Source of the DNA: Clostridium hydrogenum
GTDB lineage: Bacteria; Bacillota; Clostridia; Clostridiales; Clostridiaceae
DNA: 64,000 bases
Assembly: GCF_021432385.1 (NCBI RefSeq)
Contig: NZ_JAEACT010000003.1
Location: 434,001-498,000 of the forward strand
Direction: 5' to 3'
Positions 48,255 through 58,213 of this stretch are shown here, one piece after another. The notes under the pieces were generated by a model, which saw nothing but the letters and a program-made list of their open reading frames with translations, was not told where the DNA came from and did no database searches. Each line of letters starts with the position of its first letter. The first letter of the stretch is position 1. The translations under genes and the position numbers were made by a program.

Positions 48255-49094
48255 TTAATAATTTTCAATAAAAAATATTCCTGCTGCCGCAGAACCAGAA
48301 TGAGTTCCAACTACGCATCCAACTTCACATTCTATAAATTCACTTTCTTCTTCACTTACCTTTTCTCTTAAAGCCGGAAGTATATCGGTTTCTCCAACAT
48401 GCAGTAATATAGAAGTTTCCCCTTTTGCTATGCCTTTTTCATTTACATAGTCATTAATTACTCTAACTGCTTTTTTACTGCCTCTAACCTTGTCCATAAT
48501 TGCCATTTCGCCATCTTTTACTTCGAGAATTAATTTTATGCCTAAAATATTTCCTATGGCACCTGCTGTTTTAGATAGTCTTCCACCCTTTACTAGGTTG
48601 TCTAATCTTTCAAATGCTAAGGCACTTTTTACATGAGGTATCGTCTCAATTATTTTTTGTTCTATTTCATTGATGTTAAGTCCTTGTTCCCTTAATTTAC
48701 AAGCTTTTATAACTAAAACTCCAAGCCCAGAAGTCACATTAAGACTATCAATAATTACAATATCAGAAGTCTCTAACATTTCTTTTGCAATACATGCTGA
48801 TTGGTAAGTACCACTCATTTTAGATGACATGATTATACTTACTATTTTGTAGCCTTCCTCTAGATACTTTTTGTAACAATCATAAAATCTCTGCGGAGTT
48901 ACTTGAGATGTTGTGGGAAAAATCTTTTCTTCATCCATTATTCTTAATAATTCTGGAAGTTTTATATCAACAATATCAAGATACGGCTTATCATTTATAT
49001 TTACTATTAAAGGCAAAACCTCAATATCATATTTATCTATTACCTCTTGTGGTAAATCCGCCGTACTGTCAGTTATAATTTTAATTTTTTCCAT
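48255..49094 (-). CDS. degV: DegV family fatty-acid-binding protein
   Basis: A 279-residue DegV protein. IITDSTADLPQE at the N-terminus, FPTTSQVTPQRFYDCY, SKMSGTYQSA and RLDNLVKGGRLSKTAG are the family blocks; the fold binds a long-chain fatty acid, and some members (FakB) present it to a fatty-acid kinase. Whether this one is a FakB partner is unknown. It follows trmL by 14 bases on the same strand and is probably co-transcribed. Confidence 0.92.
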   Translation of the reverse strand: MEKIKIITDSTADLPQEVIDKYDIEVLPLIVNINDKPYLDIVDIKLPELLRIMDEEKIFPTTSQVTPQRFYDCYKKYLEEGYKIVSIIMSSKMSGTYQSACIAKEMLETSDIVIIDSLNVTSGLGVLVIKACKLREQGLNINEIEQKIIETIPHVKSALAFERLDNLVKGGRLSKTAGAIGNILGIKLILEVKDGEMAIMDKVRGSKKAVRVINDYVNEKGIAKGETSILLHVGETDILPALREKVSEEESEFIECEVGCVVGTHSGSAAAGIFFIENY

Positions 49095-49108
49095 ACATTC
49101 TCTCCTTC

Positions 49109-49591
49109 CTATTTCATGTTTGGAAAGTCAAACTGCCTTATTGCCTCGTATGCCACTATTGCAACTGTATTGGACAAATTTAGAGATCTTGTAGATGTTT
49201 TTACCATAGGAACTCTTATGCAATTTTCTGCATTATCTTCTCTTATATAATCAGGAAGACCACAAGATTCCCTTCCAAAAACCACAAAATCACCTGGTTT
49301 AAATTTTACTTCATCATAAAATTTATGTCCATGAGTAGTTGAAAAATAAAAAGTTGAATCTTTATATTTTTCTCTTAATTCCTCGTAGGAATCATATAGG
49401 CTCATGTCAAGATCTTTCCAATAGTCAAGTCCTGCTCTTTTTAAATGTTTTTCATCAAGACTAAATCCAAGAGGTTTAATTAGATGAAGTTTAGAATTTG
49501 TAAGCACACAAGTCCTAGCTATATTTCCTGTATTTTGAGGAATTTCTGGTTCAAATAACACTATATTTAAATTTTCTGTATCTAAAATCAT
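49109..49591 (-). CDS. trmL: tRNA (cytidine(34)-2'-O)-methyltransferase
   Basis: A 160-residue SPOUT methyltransferase that modifies the wobble base of certain leucine tRNAs using SAM. NIVLFEPEIPQNTGNIARTC, KRAGLDYWKDL, FGRESCGLPD and the trefoil-knot RSLNLSNTVAIVAYEA segment are diagnostic. Length is normal. The exact start is not certain because the ribosome binding site is weak (GTGAAGATG). Confidence 0.92.
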   Translation of the reverse strand: MILDTENLNIVLFEPEIPQNTGNIARTCVLTNSKLHLIKPLGFSLDEKHLKRAGLDYWKDLDMSLYDSYEELREKYKDSTFYFSTTHGHKFYDEVKFKPGDFVVFGRESCGLPDYIREDNAENCIRVPMVKTSTRSLNLSNTVAIVAYEAIRQFDFPNMK

Positions 49592-49690
49592 TTTACATCT
49601 TCACTCCTAAATAAAATATACTTATTATATATTACTCTAATAACTTCTTTCAGTAAAGTTTCAATAGACTTATTATTTTTTTTAATATTC

Positions 49691-50509
49691 CTAAATAAAT
49701 TTATTTATTGCTTTTGCAACTCCCGAATTATTATTTGTATCAGTTATATAGTTTGCAATTTCTTTTACTCTTTCCTCTGCATTACCCATTGCAATTCCAA
49801 GTCCCGCATATTCTATCATTGATATATCATTTTCATTATCTCCGATACATATTACTTCTTCTCTTTTTATATTATAAAATCCTGTAAGCACCTCTACTGC
49901 CCTTCCTTTTGATACACCTTTACACATAATTTCAAAATTGTTTTTAAAAGAACTTACAACTTCAAATTCACTGAAAGCCTCTATTTCAGCTCTAGCCTTA
50001 TTTAACTTTTCAATATCATTTTCTATACATATACACTTTAATATTTCGTCCCCCTCTTCTTCTATAGCCTTCATCATATCTTCTGTGTATATAAGTCTAA
50101 CCTGCTGTTCCTTTGGAAGATCCTTATTCATCCTCACATAGGCATTTCTTTCATCAAAAGGTTTATTCGTTATTACAGCATCGCAGGTATTAAAAAATAT
50201 TGAAATATCGTATTTATTAATTGTAGAAAAAATTTTAGTTGCTTTTTCACGTCCAAGTACAGATTTATAAATTACCTCATCACTATCTTTATCTTTTATA
50301 TAAGCACCGTTAGATGCTATAACAGGAGCCTTAATTCCAAACATATCTGCATAAACCTTTGCATTTGCAAACAACCTTCCTGTACATACTGCCATTTTCA
50401 TACCAGCATCGTGAGCTGCTTTTATTGCTTTTAAATTTTCCTCGCTAACTATTTTATCATCACTTAATACAGTTCCATCCATATCCATGCATATTAGTTT
50501 GTATTTCAT
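49691..50509 (-). CDS. Cof-type HAD-family phosphatase
   Basis: A 272-residue phosphatase with motif I in ICMDMDGTVLSDD, motif II in CTGR, and motif IV in CIGDNENDISMIEYAG; the C2B cap in the middle places it in the Cof subfamily, which acts on sugar phosphates, FMN or pyridoxal phosphate. Start at the ATG at 50509 (MKYKLICMDMDG) with GAGGAGAG upstream. The open frame extends 24 codons further, but that part lies in a degenerate family A repeat and lacks a ribosome binding site. Confidence 0.92.
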   Translation of the reverse strand: MKYKLICMDMDGTVLSDDKIVSEENLKAIKAAHDAGMKMAVCTGRLFANAKVYADMFGIKAPVIASNGAYIKDKDSDEVIYKSVLGREKATKIFSTINKYDISIFFNTCDAVITNKPFDERNAYVRMNKDLPKEQQVRLIYTEDMMKAIEEEGDEILKCICIENDIEKLNKARAEIEAFSEFEVVSSFKNNFEIMCKGVSKGRAVEVLTGFYNIKREEVICIGDNENDISMIEYAGLGIAMGNAEERVKEIANYITDTNNNSGVAKAINKFI

Positions 50510-50533
50510 CCTATCAATCTCTCCTCGTTTATT

Positions 50534-50618
50534 TAGAGTATAGTGAATGATGAACCTAAATGAGCTAACACCAAAACCCATAGTATTTTTACCTTCACTC
50601 TACTTACTACTCTCTAAT
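50534..50618. repeat. Degenerate family A repeat, copy 7
   Basis: TTAGAGTATAGTGAATGATGAA at the left and TTACCTTCACTCTACTTACTACTCTC at the right are recognisable ends, with only about 30 bases left of the core. The rest of the gap to 50872 holds the kdgK terminator. Confidence 0.55.
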
Positions 50619-50717
50619 ATAATTAATTTAAAAGTAATCATCTTATTATTTTTAAAAAATCTACATTTACTATTTTATCACAAAGTTTTTATATTATATA
50701 CTTTTCTACAGATAAAC

Positions 50718-50764
50718 AAAAAAATCAAAATGGAGACAATCCACTAAAGATTTATCTCCATTTT
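50718..50764 (-). terminator. Terminator of the uronate operon
   Basis: AAAATGGAGA and TCTCCATTTT form a 10-bp stem about 110 bases past the kdgK stop, followed on the minus strand by GATTTTTTTG. Confidence 0.75.
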
Positions 50765-50872
50765 ATATATAATTATAATAACAAAGGCTGATTTAATGGT
50801 TACTTTATATGTTGGAAAAATATATTACATATTTCACTCCAGTTTTCCTTTTTCAAATCTATAACTCAGCTT

Positions 50873-51820
50873 TTATCTGTCTACAACTTTTTTCTTACCA
50901 AGAAATTGCAAAAGCTGATCATAATATGGGAAACCTTCATTATCTCCCTTTACCATTGTTGCCATTGCACCAACAGCATTTCCAAGCCTTCCGCATTCCT
51001 CTATACTTAATTTCTTTAATATTCCTGATAAAAAACCTGCTGCAAATCCATCTCCTGCACCAACCGTATCTACAGGATTTTCAACTTTAAATCCAGCTAC
51101 ATAAACATCTTCTTCACTATTTGCTACATAACAGCCTTTAGCTCCAAGCTTTACTGCTACTGTTTTGCATCCAAGCTCCAAGAATTTCCTTGCAATTTCT
51201 TTTTCGTCGCTAGTTCCAAGAAGCATTTCTCCTTCTTCATTGCCCGGTAATATTATATCTGATTTAGCAGCAATTTGAAGTAACACACTTTTTGCGTTTT
51301 CAATACTCCACAATTTTAATCTAATATTGGGATCAAAAGAAACCGTTATTCCATTTTTATTTGCTATATCTAGTACTTTAAACACCACTTCTCTAGCAGT
51401 TTCAGATAAGGCTGGTGTTATACCTGTGATGTGAATTATTTTTGCACTTTTTATATATTCTTCGTCTAAGTCCTCTATGCAAATTTTACTTGCTGCGGAA
51501 CCTTTCCTATAATAATATACATTTGGATTCTCACCATAGGATTTTTCTTTAAACATGAGTCCAGTACTTGCTTTATCATCAAATTTTACTCTTGAAACAT
51601 CCACTCCATCGCCACGAATGATGTTTTCTACATATCTTCCAAATTCATCATCGCCTAATCTTGAAAACCATCCAGCTTCATGTCCAAGTCTTGCAAGTGC
51701 CATGGCAACGTTAGAATCAGCTCCGCCTACTGCCTTGCTAAAGCTATCTACATATCTTAAAGGTGAATTTGTTTCTGGATTAAAAACTACCATTGACTCT
51801 CCAAAAGTTATTACTTCCAT
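50873..51820 (-). CDS. kdgK: 2-keto-3-deoxygluconate kinase
   Basis: A 315-residue PfkB-family kinase phosphorylating 2-keto-3-deoxygluconate. The N-terminal FGESMVVFNPE, the GGADSNVAMALARLG motif and the catalytic NPVDTVGAGDGFAAGFLSG are present. Start at the ATG at 51820; an in-frame GTG three codons earlier overlaps its ribosome binding site. Last gene of uxaB-uxaA-kdgA-kdgK, one step before the aldolase encoded just upstream. Confidence 0.94.
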   Translation of the reverse strand: MEVITFGESMVVFNPETNSPLRYVDSFSKAVGGADSNVAMALARLGHEAGWFSRLGDDEFGRYVENIIRGDGVDVSRVKFDDKASTGLMFKEKSYGENPNVYYYRKGSAASKICIEDLDEEYIKSAKIIHITGITPALSETAREVVFKVLDIANKNGITVSFDPNIRLKLWSIENAKSVLLQIAAKSDIILPGNEEGEMLLGTSDEKEIARKFLELGCKTVAVKLGAKGCYVANSEEDVYVAGFKVENPVDTVGAGDGFAAGFLSGILKKLSIEECGRLGNAVGAMATMVKGDNEGFPYYDQLLQFLGKKKVVDR

Positions 51821-51837
51821 TAACCCCACACCTTTCT

Positions 51838-52479
51838 TTATTCTCTAGCCTTTCTTACTGCTTCAACAAATTTAGCTGCTGTTTCAGTTACTAAATTGTA
51901 ATCTCCTGTTTTTGCTCCTTTAGTAAGATCTCCACCTGTTCCAATAGCAACTGCACCTGCTTTTATCCATTCGCCTGCATTTTCTACGTTAACTCCACCT
52001 GTTGGCATAAAATTAGCTTGTGGAAGCGGTCCTCTAAAAGATTTAATTATGGCAGGACCGTAAGCATTTCCTGGAAAAACTTTTATAACATCTGCACCAT
52101 ATTCTAGTGCCATAACCGCTTCTGTAACCGTCATTATTCCTGGCATTACAGGTATTGCATATTTGTTACATATTTTAATAGTATCTAAATTAAGTGATGG
52201 ACTAACTATAAATTCTGAACCTGCAAGTATGCAAAGTCTTGCTGTTTCTGGGTCAAGAACAGTTCCTGCACCTATAACTGCGTCTTCATTCTTATATTCT
52301 TCAGCTAATTCCTTTATAATATCTACAGCGCCAGGTACCGTCATAGTTATTTCAAATATCTTTATTCCACCTTTTTTTATTGCATCTATCATTAATTTTG
52401 CTTGCTCTTTAGATTCTGATCTTATTACTGCAACAACACCTGCATCTATTATCTTTTCTATAGTTTCAAATTTTTTCAT
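51838..52479 (-). CDS. kdgA: KDPG/KHG aldolase
   Basis: A 213-residue class I aldolase splitting 2-keto-3-deoxy-6-phosphogluconate into pyruvate and glyceraldehyde 3-phosphate. The base glutamate in FEITMTVPG, the GAGTVLDPETA strand and the Schiff-base lysine in DVIKVFPGNAYGP are visible. Start at the ATG at 52479 with GGGGGA upstream. Product glyceraldehyde 3-phosphate feeds the gap-pgk genes 8 kb away. Confidence 0.95.
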   Translation of the reverse strand: MKKFETIEKIIDAGVVAVIRSESKEQAKLMIDAIKKGGIKIFEITMTVPGAVDIIKELAEEYKNEDAVIGAGTVLDPETARLCILAGSEFIVSPSLNLDTIKICNKYAIPVMPGIMTVTEAVMALEYGADVIKVFPGNAYGPAIIKSFRGPLPQANFMPTGGVNVENAGEWIKAGAVAIGTGGDLTKGAKTGDYNLVTETAAKFVEAVRKARE

Positions 52480-52499
52480 ATTATTATCCCCCATTCCAA

Positions 52500-53978
52500 T
52501 TAAAGCGTTACTCCATTTTTAAATATTGATATTTCTCTTATGTTATTCTTTTCATTATTGGCAAGTTCTCCATTTGCAACACTAATAACATAATCAATGA
52601 AATCTTCCACTAAGCTATCCATAGTCTTGTCTTGTACTAAGCTTCCTGCGTTAAAATCCATCCAATGCTTCTTTTTAGTGTATAACTGAGTATTAGTAGA
52701 TACTTTTACCGTTGGCACAAATGTACCAAAAGGTGTTCCTCTTCCTGTAGTAAATAAAACAATATGGCATCCAGCAGAAGCAAGTGCTGTGGCTGCTACC
52801 AAATCATTTCCAGGTGCGCTTAAAAGATTAAGTCCCTTTTTTTCTAAAACTTCACCATACTTTAAAACACCTACAACCTCACTGCTGCCTGATTTTTGTG
52901 TACAGCCAAGTGATTTGTCTTCTAAGGTAGTTATTCCTCCAGCTTTGTTTCCGGGTGAAGGATTTTCATACACTGGCTGGTTATAACTCATGAAATATTT
53001 CTTAAAATCATTTACAAGGTTAACAGTTTCATTAAAGATTTCCTCATTTTTAGCTCTAGCCATTAAAATAGTTTCTGCTCCAAACATTTCAGGCACTTCT
53101 GTTAATATAGTTGTTCCACCTTGTGCAACTAAGAAATCAGAGAACTTACCCAAAAGTGGATTAGCTGTTATTCCAGAAAATCCATCTGACCCTCCACACT
53201 TAAGTCCTATTTTTAATTCTGATAAAGGTACGCACTCTCTTTTATCTAATTTAATAACTTCATAGAGTTCCCTTAATAGTTTAGTTCCCTCTTCAACTTC
53301 ATCTTCTACTTCCTGTGAAATTAAGAATCTAGTTCTCTTTTTATTGTAAGTTCCTAATGATTTTATAAAATCCGACATGGTATTGTTCTCACAACCAAGT
53401 CCAAGTACTAAAACTCCACCAGCATTAGGATGTTTAACTATATCCCCTAATATTGTTCTAGTGTTAACGTGGTCATTTCCAAGCTGAGAGCATCCATAAT
53501 TGTGTTTAAACACGTGTACCTCAGAGAAAGAAGTTTCTTTTTGAAATTTTTGAGCTATTAAATCAGCTATTCCATTAACACATCCAACTGTAGGTACTAT
53601 CCACAATTCGTTTCTTATGCCAACCTTTCCATCTTCTCTTTTATAACCTTTAAAAGTTAAACTTCTATCCTTGAAATTGTTTAGAAAACTCTTTTTGTTA
53701 TAAGAATAATCCTTAATTCCATCAAGATTTGTCTTTACATTGTGAGAATGAACCCACTGACCCTTTTTAATATCAACTGTAGCATGTCCTATTGCAAAGC
53801 CATATTTATTAATATTTTCACCTTGCTTTATATCCAAAATTGCTATCTTATGTCCTCTTTTAACAGGTTCCTGAAGTATAATTTTTTCTCCATCAACTTC
53901 TATAACCTCAGCCTTATCAAAATCGGTTAAAGCTACAACCACATTATCTTCTTCATTAATTTTTAAGATATTTTTCAT
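52500..53978 (-). CDS. uxaA: Altronate dehydratase
   Basis: A 492-residue UxaA converting D-altronate to 2-keto-3-deoxygluconate. An N-terminal SAF domain (about 10-90, with HKIAILDIKQGENINKYG) is followed by the large UxaA domain with KHNYGCSQLGNDH, GLGCENNTMSDF, GLKCGGSDGFSG and FTTGRGTPFG; the cysteines fit an iron-dependent enzyme. It lies between uxaB and kdgA with short spacing. AGGTGGTG precedes the ATG. Confidence 0.95.
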   Translation of the reverse strand: MKNILKINEEDNVVVALTDFDKAEVIEVDGEKIILQEPVKRGHKIAILDIKQGENINKYGFAIGHATVDIKKGQWVHSHNVKTNLDGIKDYSYNKKSFLNNFKDRSLTFKGYKREDGKVGIRNELWIVPTVGCVNGIADLIAQKFQKETSFSEVHVFKHNYGCSQLGNDHVNTRTILGDIVKHPNAGGVLVLGLGCENNTMSDFIKSLGTYNKKRTRFLISQEVEDEVEEGTKLLRELYEVIKLDKRECVPLSELKIGLKCGGSDGFSGITANPLLGKFSDFLVAQGGTTILTEVPEMFGAETILMARAKNEEIFNETVNLVNDFKKYFMSYNQPVYENPSPGNKAGGITTLEDKSLGCTQKSGSSEVVGVLKYGEVLEKKGLNLLSAPGNDLVAATALASAGCHIVLFTTGRGTPFGTFVPTVKVSTNTQLYTKKKHWMDFNAGSLVQDKTMDSLVEDFIDYVISVANGELANNEKNNIREISIFKNGVTL

Positions 53979-53997
53979 GAGCTACACCACCTTTTTG

Positions 53998-55446
53998 CTA
54001 CATTACAGTTTTTAGTGCTTCTGCTATTCCCTCTTTTTCTATTTTTATAAGATTTTCTGTAACGGCTTCTGTTAAACCTTCTACTTTATTCAAATCCATT
54101 TTCCAGTTCTTTTCATAACCTAATACTGAAGTTACTAGTGTCTTGTATCCAGCATCAGTTCCATCACATTTTGACCATAAATCAGAATATAATTCTAATA
54201 TATCTTCATTATCTGCAAGTTTAATATTTTCATTTCCTCTTTTACCCTTGTAGAATTTTATTAGGGCTGCTAAAGAAAATACGAGTTTCTTTGGAAGTAC
54301 CCCTTTTCTCTTTTTATACTCCAATAAAGATGGTAAATCTCTAGTTTCAAATTTTGACATAGAGTTTAGTGCAATGCTCATAAGATAATGCTTTACAAAT
54401 GGGTTTGTAAATCTCTCCAAAACAGCACCTGCAAAATATTCGAGTTCTTCTTTTGGTAAATCTAGAGTTGGAATTATTTCTTCATATACTACTTCATGTA
54501 AGTACTTTCCTATTACCTCATCTGCAACTGATTCTCCCACTGTATCTAAGCCATAAAGGTAAGCCACTGGAACAAGTGCCGTATGAGCTCCGTTAAGTAT
54601 TCTTACTTTTCTTGTTCTGTATGGTGTAACATCTTTAACAATTTTTGTATTTAAACCTGCTTTTGCAAATGGAAGTTCATTTCCAATCCATTCTGGTCCT
54701 TCTATAACCCATAGGTGGAAGTACTCTCCAACATCAACCAAATTATCTTCATAACCTAATTCTTTAAGTACTTCATCTATTGTATCTCTTGGATATCCTG
54801 GAACAATTCTATCTACTAGTGTACAGCAGAACGTATTTGCTTCTTTTAACCAAGTCACAAACTCATCACCTAAATTCCAAAGTTCTGCATACTGGAATAT
54901 AATTTTTTCAAGTTTTTCACCATTTCTGTCAATAAGCTCACATGGAATAATAACTAGTCCTTTATCCTTAGCTCCATTAAAAGCTTTAAATCTTCTGTAT
55001 AATAATGCTGCTAATTTGGCTGGATAGCTGTTTGGGCATATATTTTCCAGTTTATCATTTTCATCAAAAGCTATTCCTGCTTCAGTAGTATTTGAAATAA
55101 CAAATCTTATTTCTGGCTGCTCTGCAAGTTTTAAATATTCTTCATAATTAGAGTATGGATTTATTCCCCTACTTATGCTATTCATCACTTCATGTACTTT
55201 AATTGGATTTCCATCTTTTACTCCCTGCAAATATAAGGTATAAAGTCCATCTTGAGCATTAAGCATATCAATTAACCCATTTGGCAAAGGTTGTACCACT
55301 ACGACACTGCCATTAAAATCAGCTTTCTTATTCATTTCATTTACTTGCCAATCAACAAATGCTCTTAAAAAATTTCCTTCTCCAAATTGTATAATTCTTT
55401 CTGGATACTTTTTATAATTTTTATAACCTTCTTTATTTAGCTTCAT
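53998..55446 (-). CDS. uxaB: Tagaturonate reductase
   Basis: A 482-residue member of the mannitol dehydrogenase family, reducing tagaturonate to altronate with [21 protein letters not shown] is the Rossmann start, NTTEAGIA and the catalytic K-x5-N-x2-H pattern in [20 protein letters not shown] are present. The presence of uxaA and uxaC supports the tagaturonate assignment over fructuronate reductase. TTGGAGGG precedes the ATG. Confidence 0.92.
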   Translation of the reverse strand: MKLNKEGYKNYKKYPERIIQFGEGNFLRAFVDWQVNEMNKKADFNGSVVVVQPLPNGLIDMLNAQDGLYTLYLQGVKDGNPIKVHEVMNSISRGINPYSNYEEYLKLAEQPEIRFVISNTTEAGIAFDENDKLENICPNSYPAKLAALLYRRFKAFNGAKDKGLVIIPCELIDRNGEKLEKIIFQYAELWNLGDEFVTWLKEANTFCCTLVDRIVPGYPRDTIDEVLKELGYEDNLVDVGEYFHLWVIEGPEWIGNELPFAKAGLNTKIVKDVTPYRTRKVRILNGAHTALVPVAYLYGLDTVGESVADEVIGKYLHEVVYEEIIPTLDLPKEELEYFAGAVLERFTNPFVKHYLMSIALNSMSKFETRDLPSLLEYKKRKGVLPKKLVFSLAALIKFYKGKRGNENIKLADNEDILELYSDLWSKCDGTDAGYKTLVTSVLGYEKNWKMDLNKVEGLTEAVTENLIKIEKEGIAEALKTVM

Positions 55447-55476
55447 AAATTATCCCTCCAAAATATAATCGCACTT

Positions 55477-55492
55477 TGTGCACACGTTAACA
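55477..55492 (-). promoter_or_regulatory. LacI-type operator or cre candidate before uxaB
   Basis: TGTTAACGTGTGCACA on the minus strand lies 31-46 bases upstream of the uxaB start codon. It shares the TGTTAACGT half with the site before uxaC. Either the local LacI regulator or CcpA could bind. Confidence 0.45.
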
Positions 55493-55521
55493 ATTTTCAT
55501 GTCAAAAAGCATTTTTAGCTT

Positions 55522-56523
55522 TTATATTATTTTTTTAACTGAATCTCTTTTAATAAGCTTAGTATCAATATATAGTTTTTCGCCTTTTGCTTGAGGCTTA
55601 TCAATTATTTGAAGCAATTTTTCTGAACCTACTACTGCTATTTTATGTGTTAATTTTCTTACTGTAGTTAATGCTGGTGAAACATAATTGCAAAATATAT
55701 TATCATCAAATCCTATTATAGAAATATCCTCTGGAACTCTTAAGCCTTTTTTTTGTATGGCTCTCATTGCGCCAACTGCCATATCATCATTTGAGCAAAA
55801 TACTGCTGTCGGAACTTTATCTAAGTTTAAAAGCTTTTGCATAGCTTTAAATCCACTTTCTATGTCATACTCACCTTGAACAATATATTCATCATTGATT
55901 TTTATTTTACTATTAATCAATGCATTTATATATCCTTCTTTTCTAAATGTAGATGATTTAAATCCACTTTTTCCTTCAATAAGTGCAATCTCCTTATGTC
56001 CATTTGAAATGAAATAATTAATTGCCTCATAAGCACCTTCTTTTTCAGAAGACAATATATTTGTAATATTATCAGCTTCTATTTCCCTATTTAAAACAAC
56101 TAAAGGTATCTCCTTACTTATAACATCGTATATGAATGTATTATCTTTTTCACTTTGACTTACAAGTATAATTCCATCAAATCGCTCTTTTGATATGGAA
56201 TTCAAGTTCTTACAATCATCAATTCCCTTAATTACTAAATTGTAATTCTCACGTATAATGCTATTTACACCATCTATTGTTTCATGAAAAAAGCTTGGCG
56301 AAGTACCTTTGCTAATAGTCGAAAAAAACAATCCTATATTATAAGATTTATTTAATACTAAGCTCTTTGCATTAAAATTTGGAACATAATTAAGTTCATT
56401 TGCTATTTCCAATATTTTCTTTTTAGTTTTTTCTTTTATAAAAGGACTATTATTTAAGGCTCTTGAAACAGTTGTATGTGAAACATTAGCCATTTTAGCA
56501 ATGTCCTTTATAGTAATACTCAT
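55522..56523 (-). CDS. LacI-family regulator of uronate genes
   Basis: A 333-residue LacI-family repressor. The N-terminal HTH reads ITIKDIAKMANVSHTTVSRALNNS with the hinge helix around NFNAKSLVLNKSYNIG, then a periplasmic-binding-protein-like sensor domain (FDGIILVSQ, VPTAVFCSNDDMAVGAM, PEDISIIGFDD). It lies between uxaC and uxaB in the same direction, so it is presumably the local regulator responding to a uronate intermediate. The ribosome binding site (GAAGGG) is weak. Confidence 0.9.
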   Translation of the reverse strand: MSITIKDIAKMANVSHTTVSRALNNSPFIKEKTKKKILEIANELNYVPNFNAKSLVLNKSYNIGLFFSTISKGTSPSFFHETIDGVNSIIRENYNLVIKGIDDCKNLNSISKERFDGIILVSQSEKDNTFIYDVISKEIPLVVLNREIEADNITNILSSEKEGAYEAINYFISNGHKEIALIEGKSGFKSSTFRKEGYINALINSKIKINDEYIVQGEYDIESGFKAMQKLLNLDKVPTAVFCSNDDMAVGAMRAIQKKGLRVPEDISIIGFDDNIFCNYVSPALTTVRKLTHKIAVVGSEKLLQIIDKPQAKGEKLYIDTKLIKRDSVKKII

Positions 56524-56590
56524 ATTTTCACCGTACCCTTCAAGTAAATTCCTTATATAATAATATCATAATAGTTTCCCTTGTGCACCA

Positions 56591-57994
56591 TTATATGTTC
56601 ATTTTAAAATAATTTTTTGCATTATTATAACATATATCTTGTACTATTTTTCCAAGTAATTCTTCATCATTTGGAAATTCACCGTTTTCTACAAAATCGC
56701 CAATGAATTTACACAATATTCTTCTAAAATATTCATGTCTAGTATAAGATAAAAAGCTTCTTGAATCAGTAAGCATTCCAATAAAACTAGAGAATAGTCC
56801 AAGATTTGCTAAAGCCTTCATTTGCTCAAGCATACCATCTTTGTTATCATTAAACCACCAAGCTGCGCCAAATTGAATCTTTCCTAAGGCTTCAGTTCCT
56901 TGGAAACATCCAAGCAATGATCCTATTACATAATTATCATTAGGATTTAAACTATATATTATTGTTTTTGGAAGTGAATTTTCCTTTTCCAAAGAGTTAA
57001 GCAATTTTGAAAGTGGCACTGAAACATTACTATCATTGACTGAATCAAAGCCTGTATCTGGTCCCATTTTTTCAAACATTCTGCCGTTATTATCTCTATA
57101 AGCATTCATGTGAAGCTCCATTGCCCAGCCGCGTTTAGCATAGTTTTTACCTAAAAATTTTAAAGTATAGGTTCTATATTTAGTTTCCTCTTCAAAGCTT
57201 ACTTTTTCACCCTTTAATGCTTTTGCAAATATCCCGGAAACCTCTTCTTTTGTAGTTTCCATATAAGGTACATAATCTAGTGCATGGTCTGAAACTCTTC
57301 CCCCAACGGAATGAAAGAAATCTATTCTGCTTTCCATAGCTTCTAAGAAGTCGCTATAGCTATCTATTTTTTTACTTGAAGCTTGTTCCAATTTAGCAAC
57401 CCAATCAGTAAAACCGTCTTTATTAATACTAAGTCCCTTATCTGGTCTAAATGCTGGCAATACCTCTACATCAAAATCTTTATCCTCTTTAAGCTTTAAA
57501 TGATACTCTAATGAATCTGTAGGATCATCTGTTGTACAAATTACTTTAACATTAGATTTCCTTATCATCTCTCTAACAGTAAGTCCATCTTGCAATACTT
57601 TATTTGCCTTATTCCATATAAGCTCTGCATTCCTTTCATTTACAATTTCATTAATTCCAAAGAATCTTTGAAGTTCTAAGTGAGTCCAATGATATAATGG
57701 GTTACCTATTGCAGTTTGAAGAGCTTTTACATAGGATAAAAATTTTTCATAGTCAGTTGAATCACCTGTTATATATTTTTCATCTATACCTGTACTTCTA
57801 ATAAGTCTCCATTTATAGTGATCGCCGTAAAGCCAAGCTTCAGTTATATTCTTAAATTTTTTATTTTCATATATTTCTTTAGGGCTTATGTGGCAGTGGT
57901 AATCTATTATAGGCATTTTTTCAGCATAATTGTGAAAAAGCTTTTTTGCAGTTTCTGTATTCAATAAAAATTCACTATCCATAAAATTTTTCAT
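56591..57994 (-). CDS. uxaC: Glucuronate/galacturonate isomerase
   Basis: A 467-residue UxaC of the amidohydrolase superfamily, isomerising glucuronate to fructuronate and galacturonate to tagaturonate. MPIIDYHCHISPKEIYENK gives the metal histidines, and CTTDDPTDSLEYH, FGAAWWFNDNKDGM and LTDSRSFLSYTRHEYFRRILC are family blocks. It opens the uronate pathway. Two LacI-type palindromes lie 36-115 bases upstream. A transporter for uronates is not in the window. Confidence 0.95.
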   Translation of the reverse strand: MKNFMDSEFLLNTETAKKLFHNYAEKMPIIDYHCHISPKEIYENKKFKNITEAWLYGDHYKWRLIRSTGIDEKYITGDSTDYEKFLSYVKALQTAIGNPLYHWTHLELQRFFGINEIVNERNAELIWNKANKVLQDGLTVREMIRKSNVKVICTTDDPTDSLEYHLKLKEDKDFDVEVLPAFRPDKGLSINKDGFTDWVAKLEQASSKKIDSYSDFLEAMESRIDFFHSVGGRVSDHALDYVPYMETTKEEVSGIFAKALKGEKVSFEEETKYRTYTLKFLGKNYAKRGWAMELHMNAYRDNNGRMFEKMGPDTGFDSVNDSNVSVPLSKLLNSLEKENSLPKTIIYSLNPNDNYVIGSLLGCFQGTEALGKIQFGAAWWFNDNKDGMLEQMKALANLGLFSSFIGMLTDSRSFLSYTRHEYFRRILCKFIGDFVENGEFPNDEELLGKIVQDICYNNAKNYFKMNI

Positions 57995-58029
57995 AAAGAT
58001 ATCCTTCTTTCATAAATAAGTATAATTTT

Positions 58030-58108
58030 TGGTAACGTTAACAAGCTTGTATATCTATATTATAACGCTTTTATTTTATTTATCAATAGTTTTTTGTGTA
58101 CGTGAACA
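58030..58108 (-). promoter_or_regulatory. Two LacI-type operator palindromes before uxaC
   Basis: TGTTAACGTTACCA at 58030-58043 and TGTTCACGTACACA at 58095-58108 on the minus strand both have the form TGTnnACGTnnnCA. They lie 52 bases apart, upstream of uxaC, which would allow looping by a LacI tetramer or two dimers. The first also resembles a cre site. Confidence 0.5.
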
Positions 58109-58213
58109 TTTTTTATTTAAAACTTCTAGATTTTTAAAAACATTATTTATCAATAATAAAAATTAAGAGTAGCTTTATTCCTTACATTTAGAATATGCCA
58201 CTCCATTTAAATA

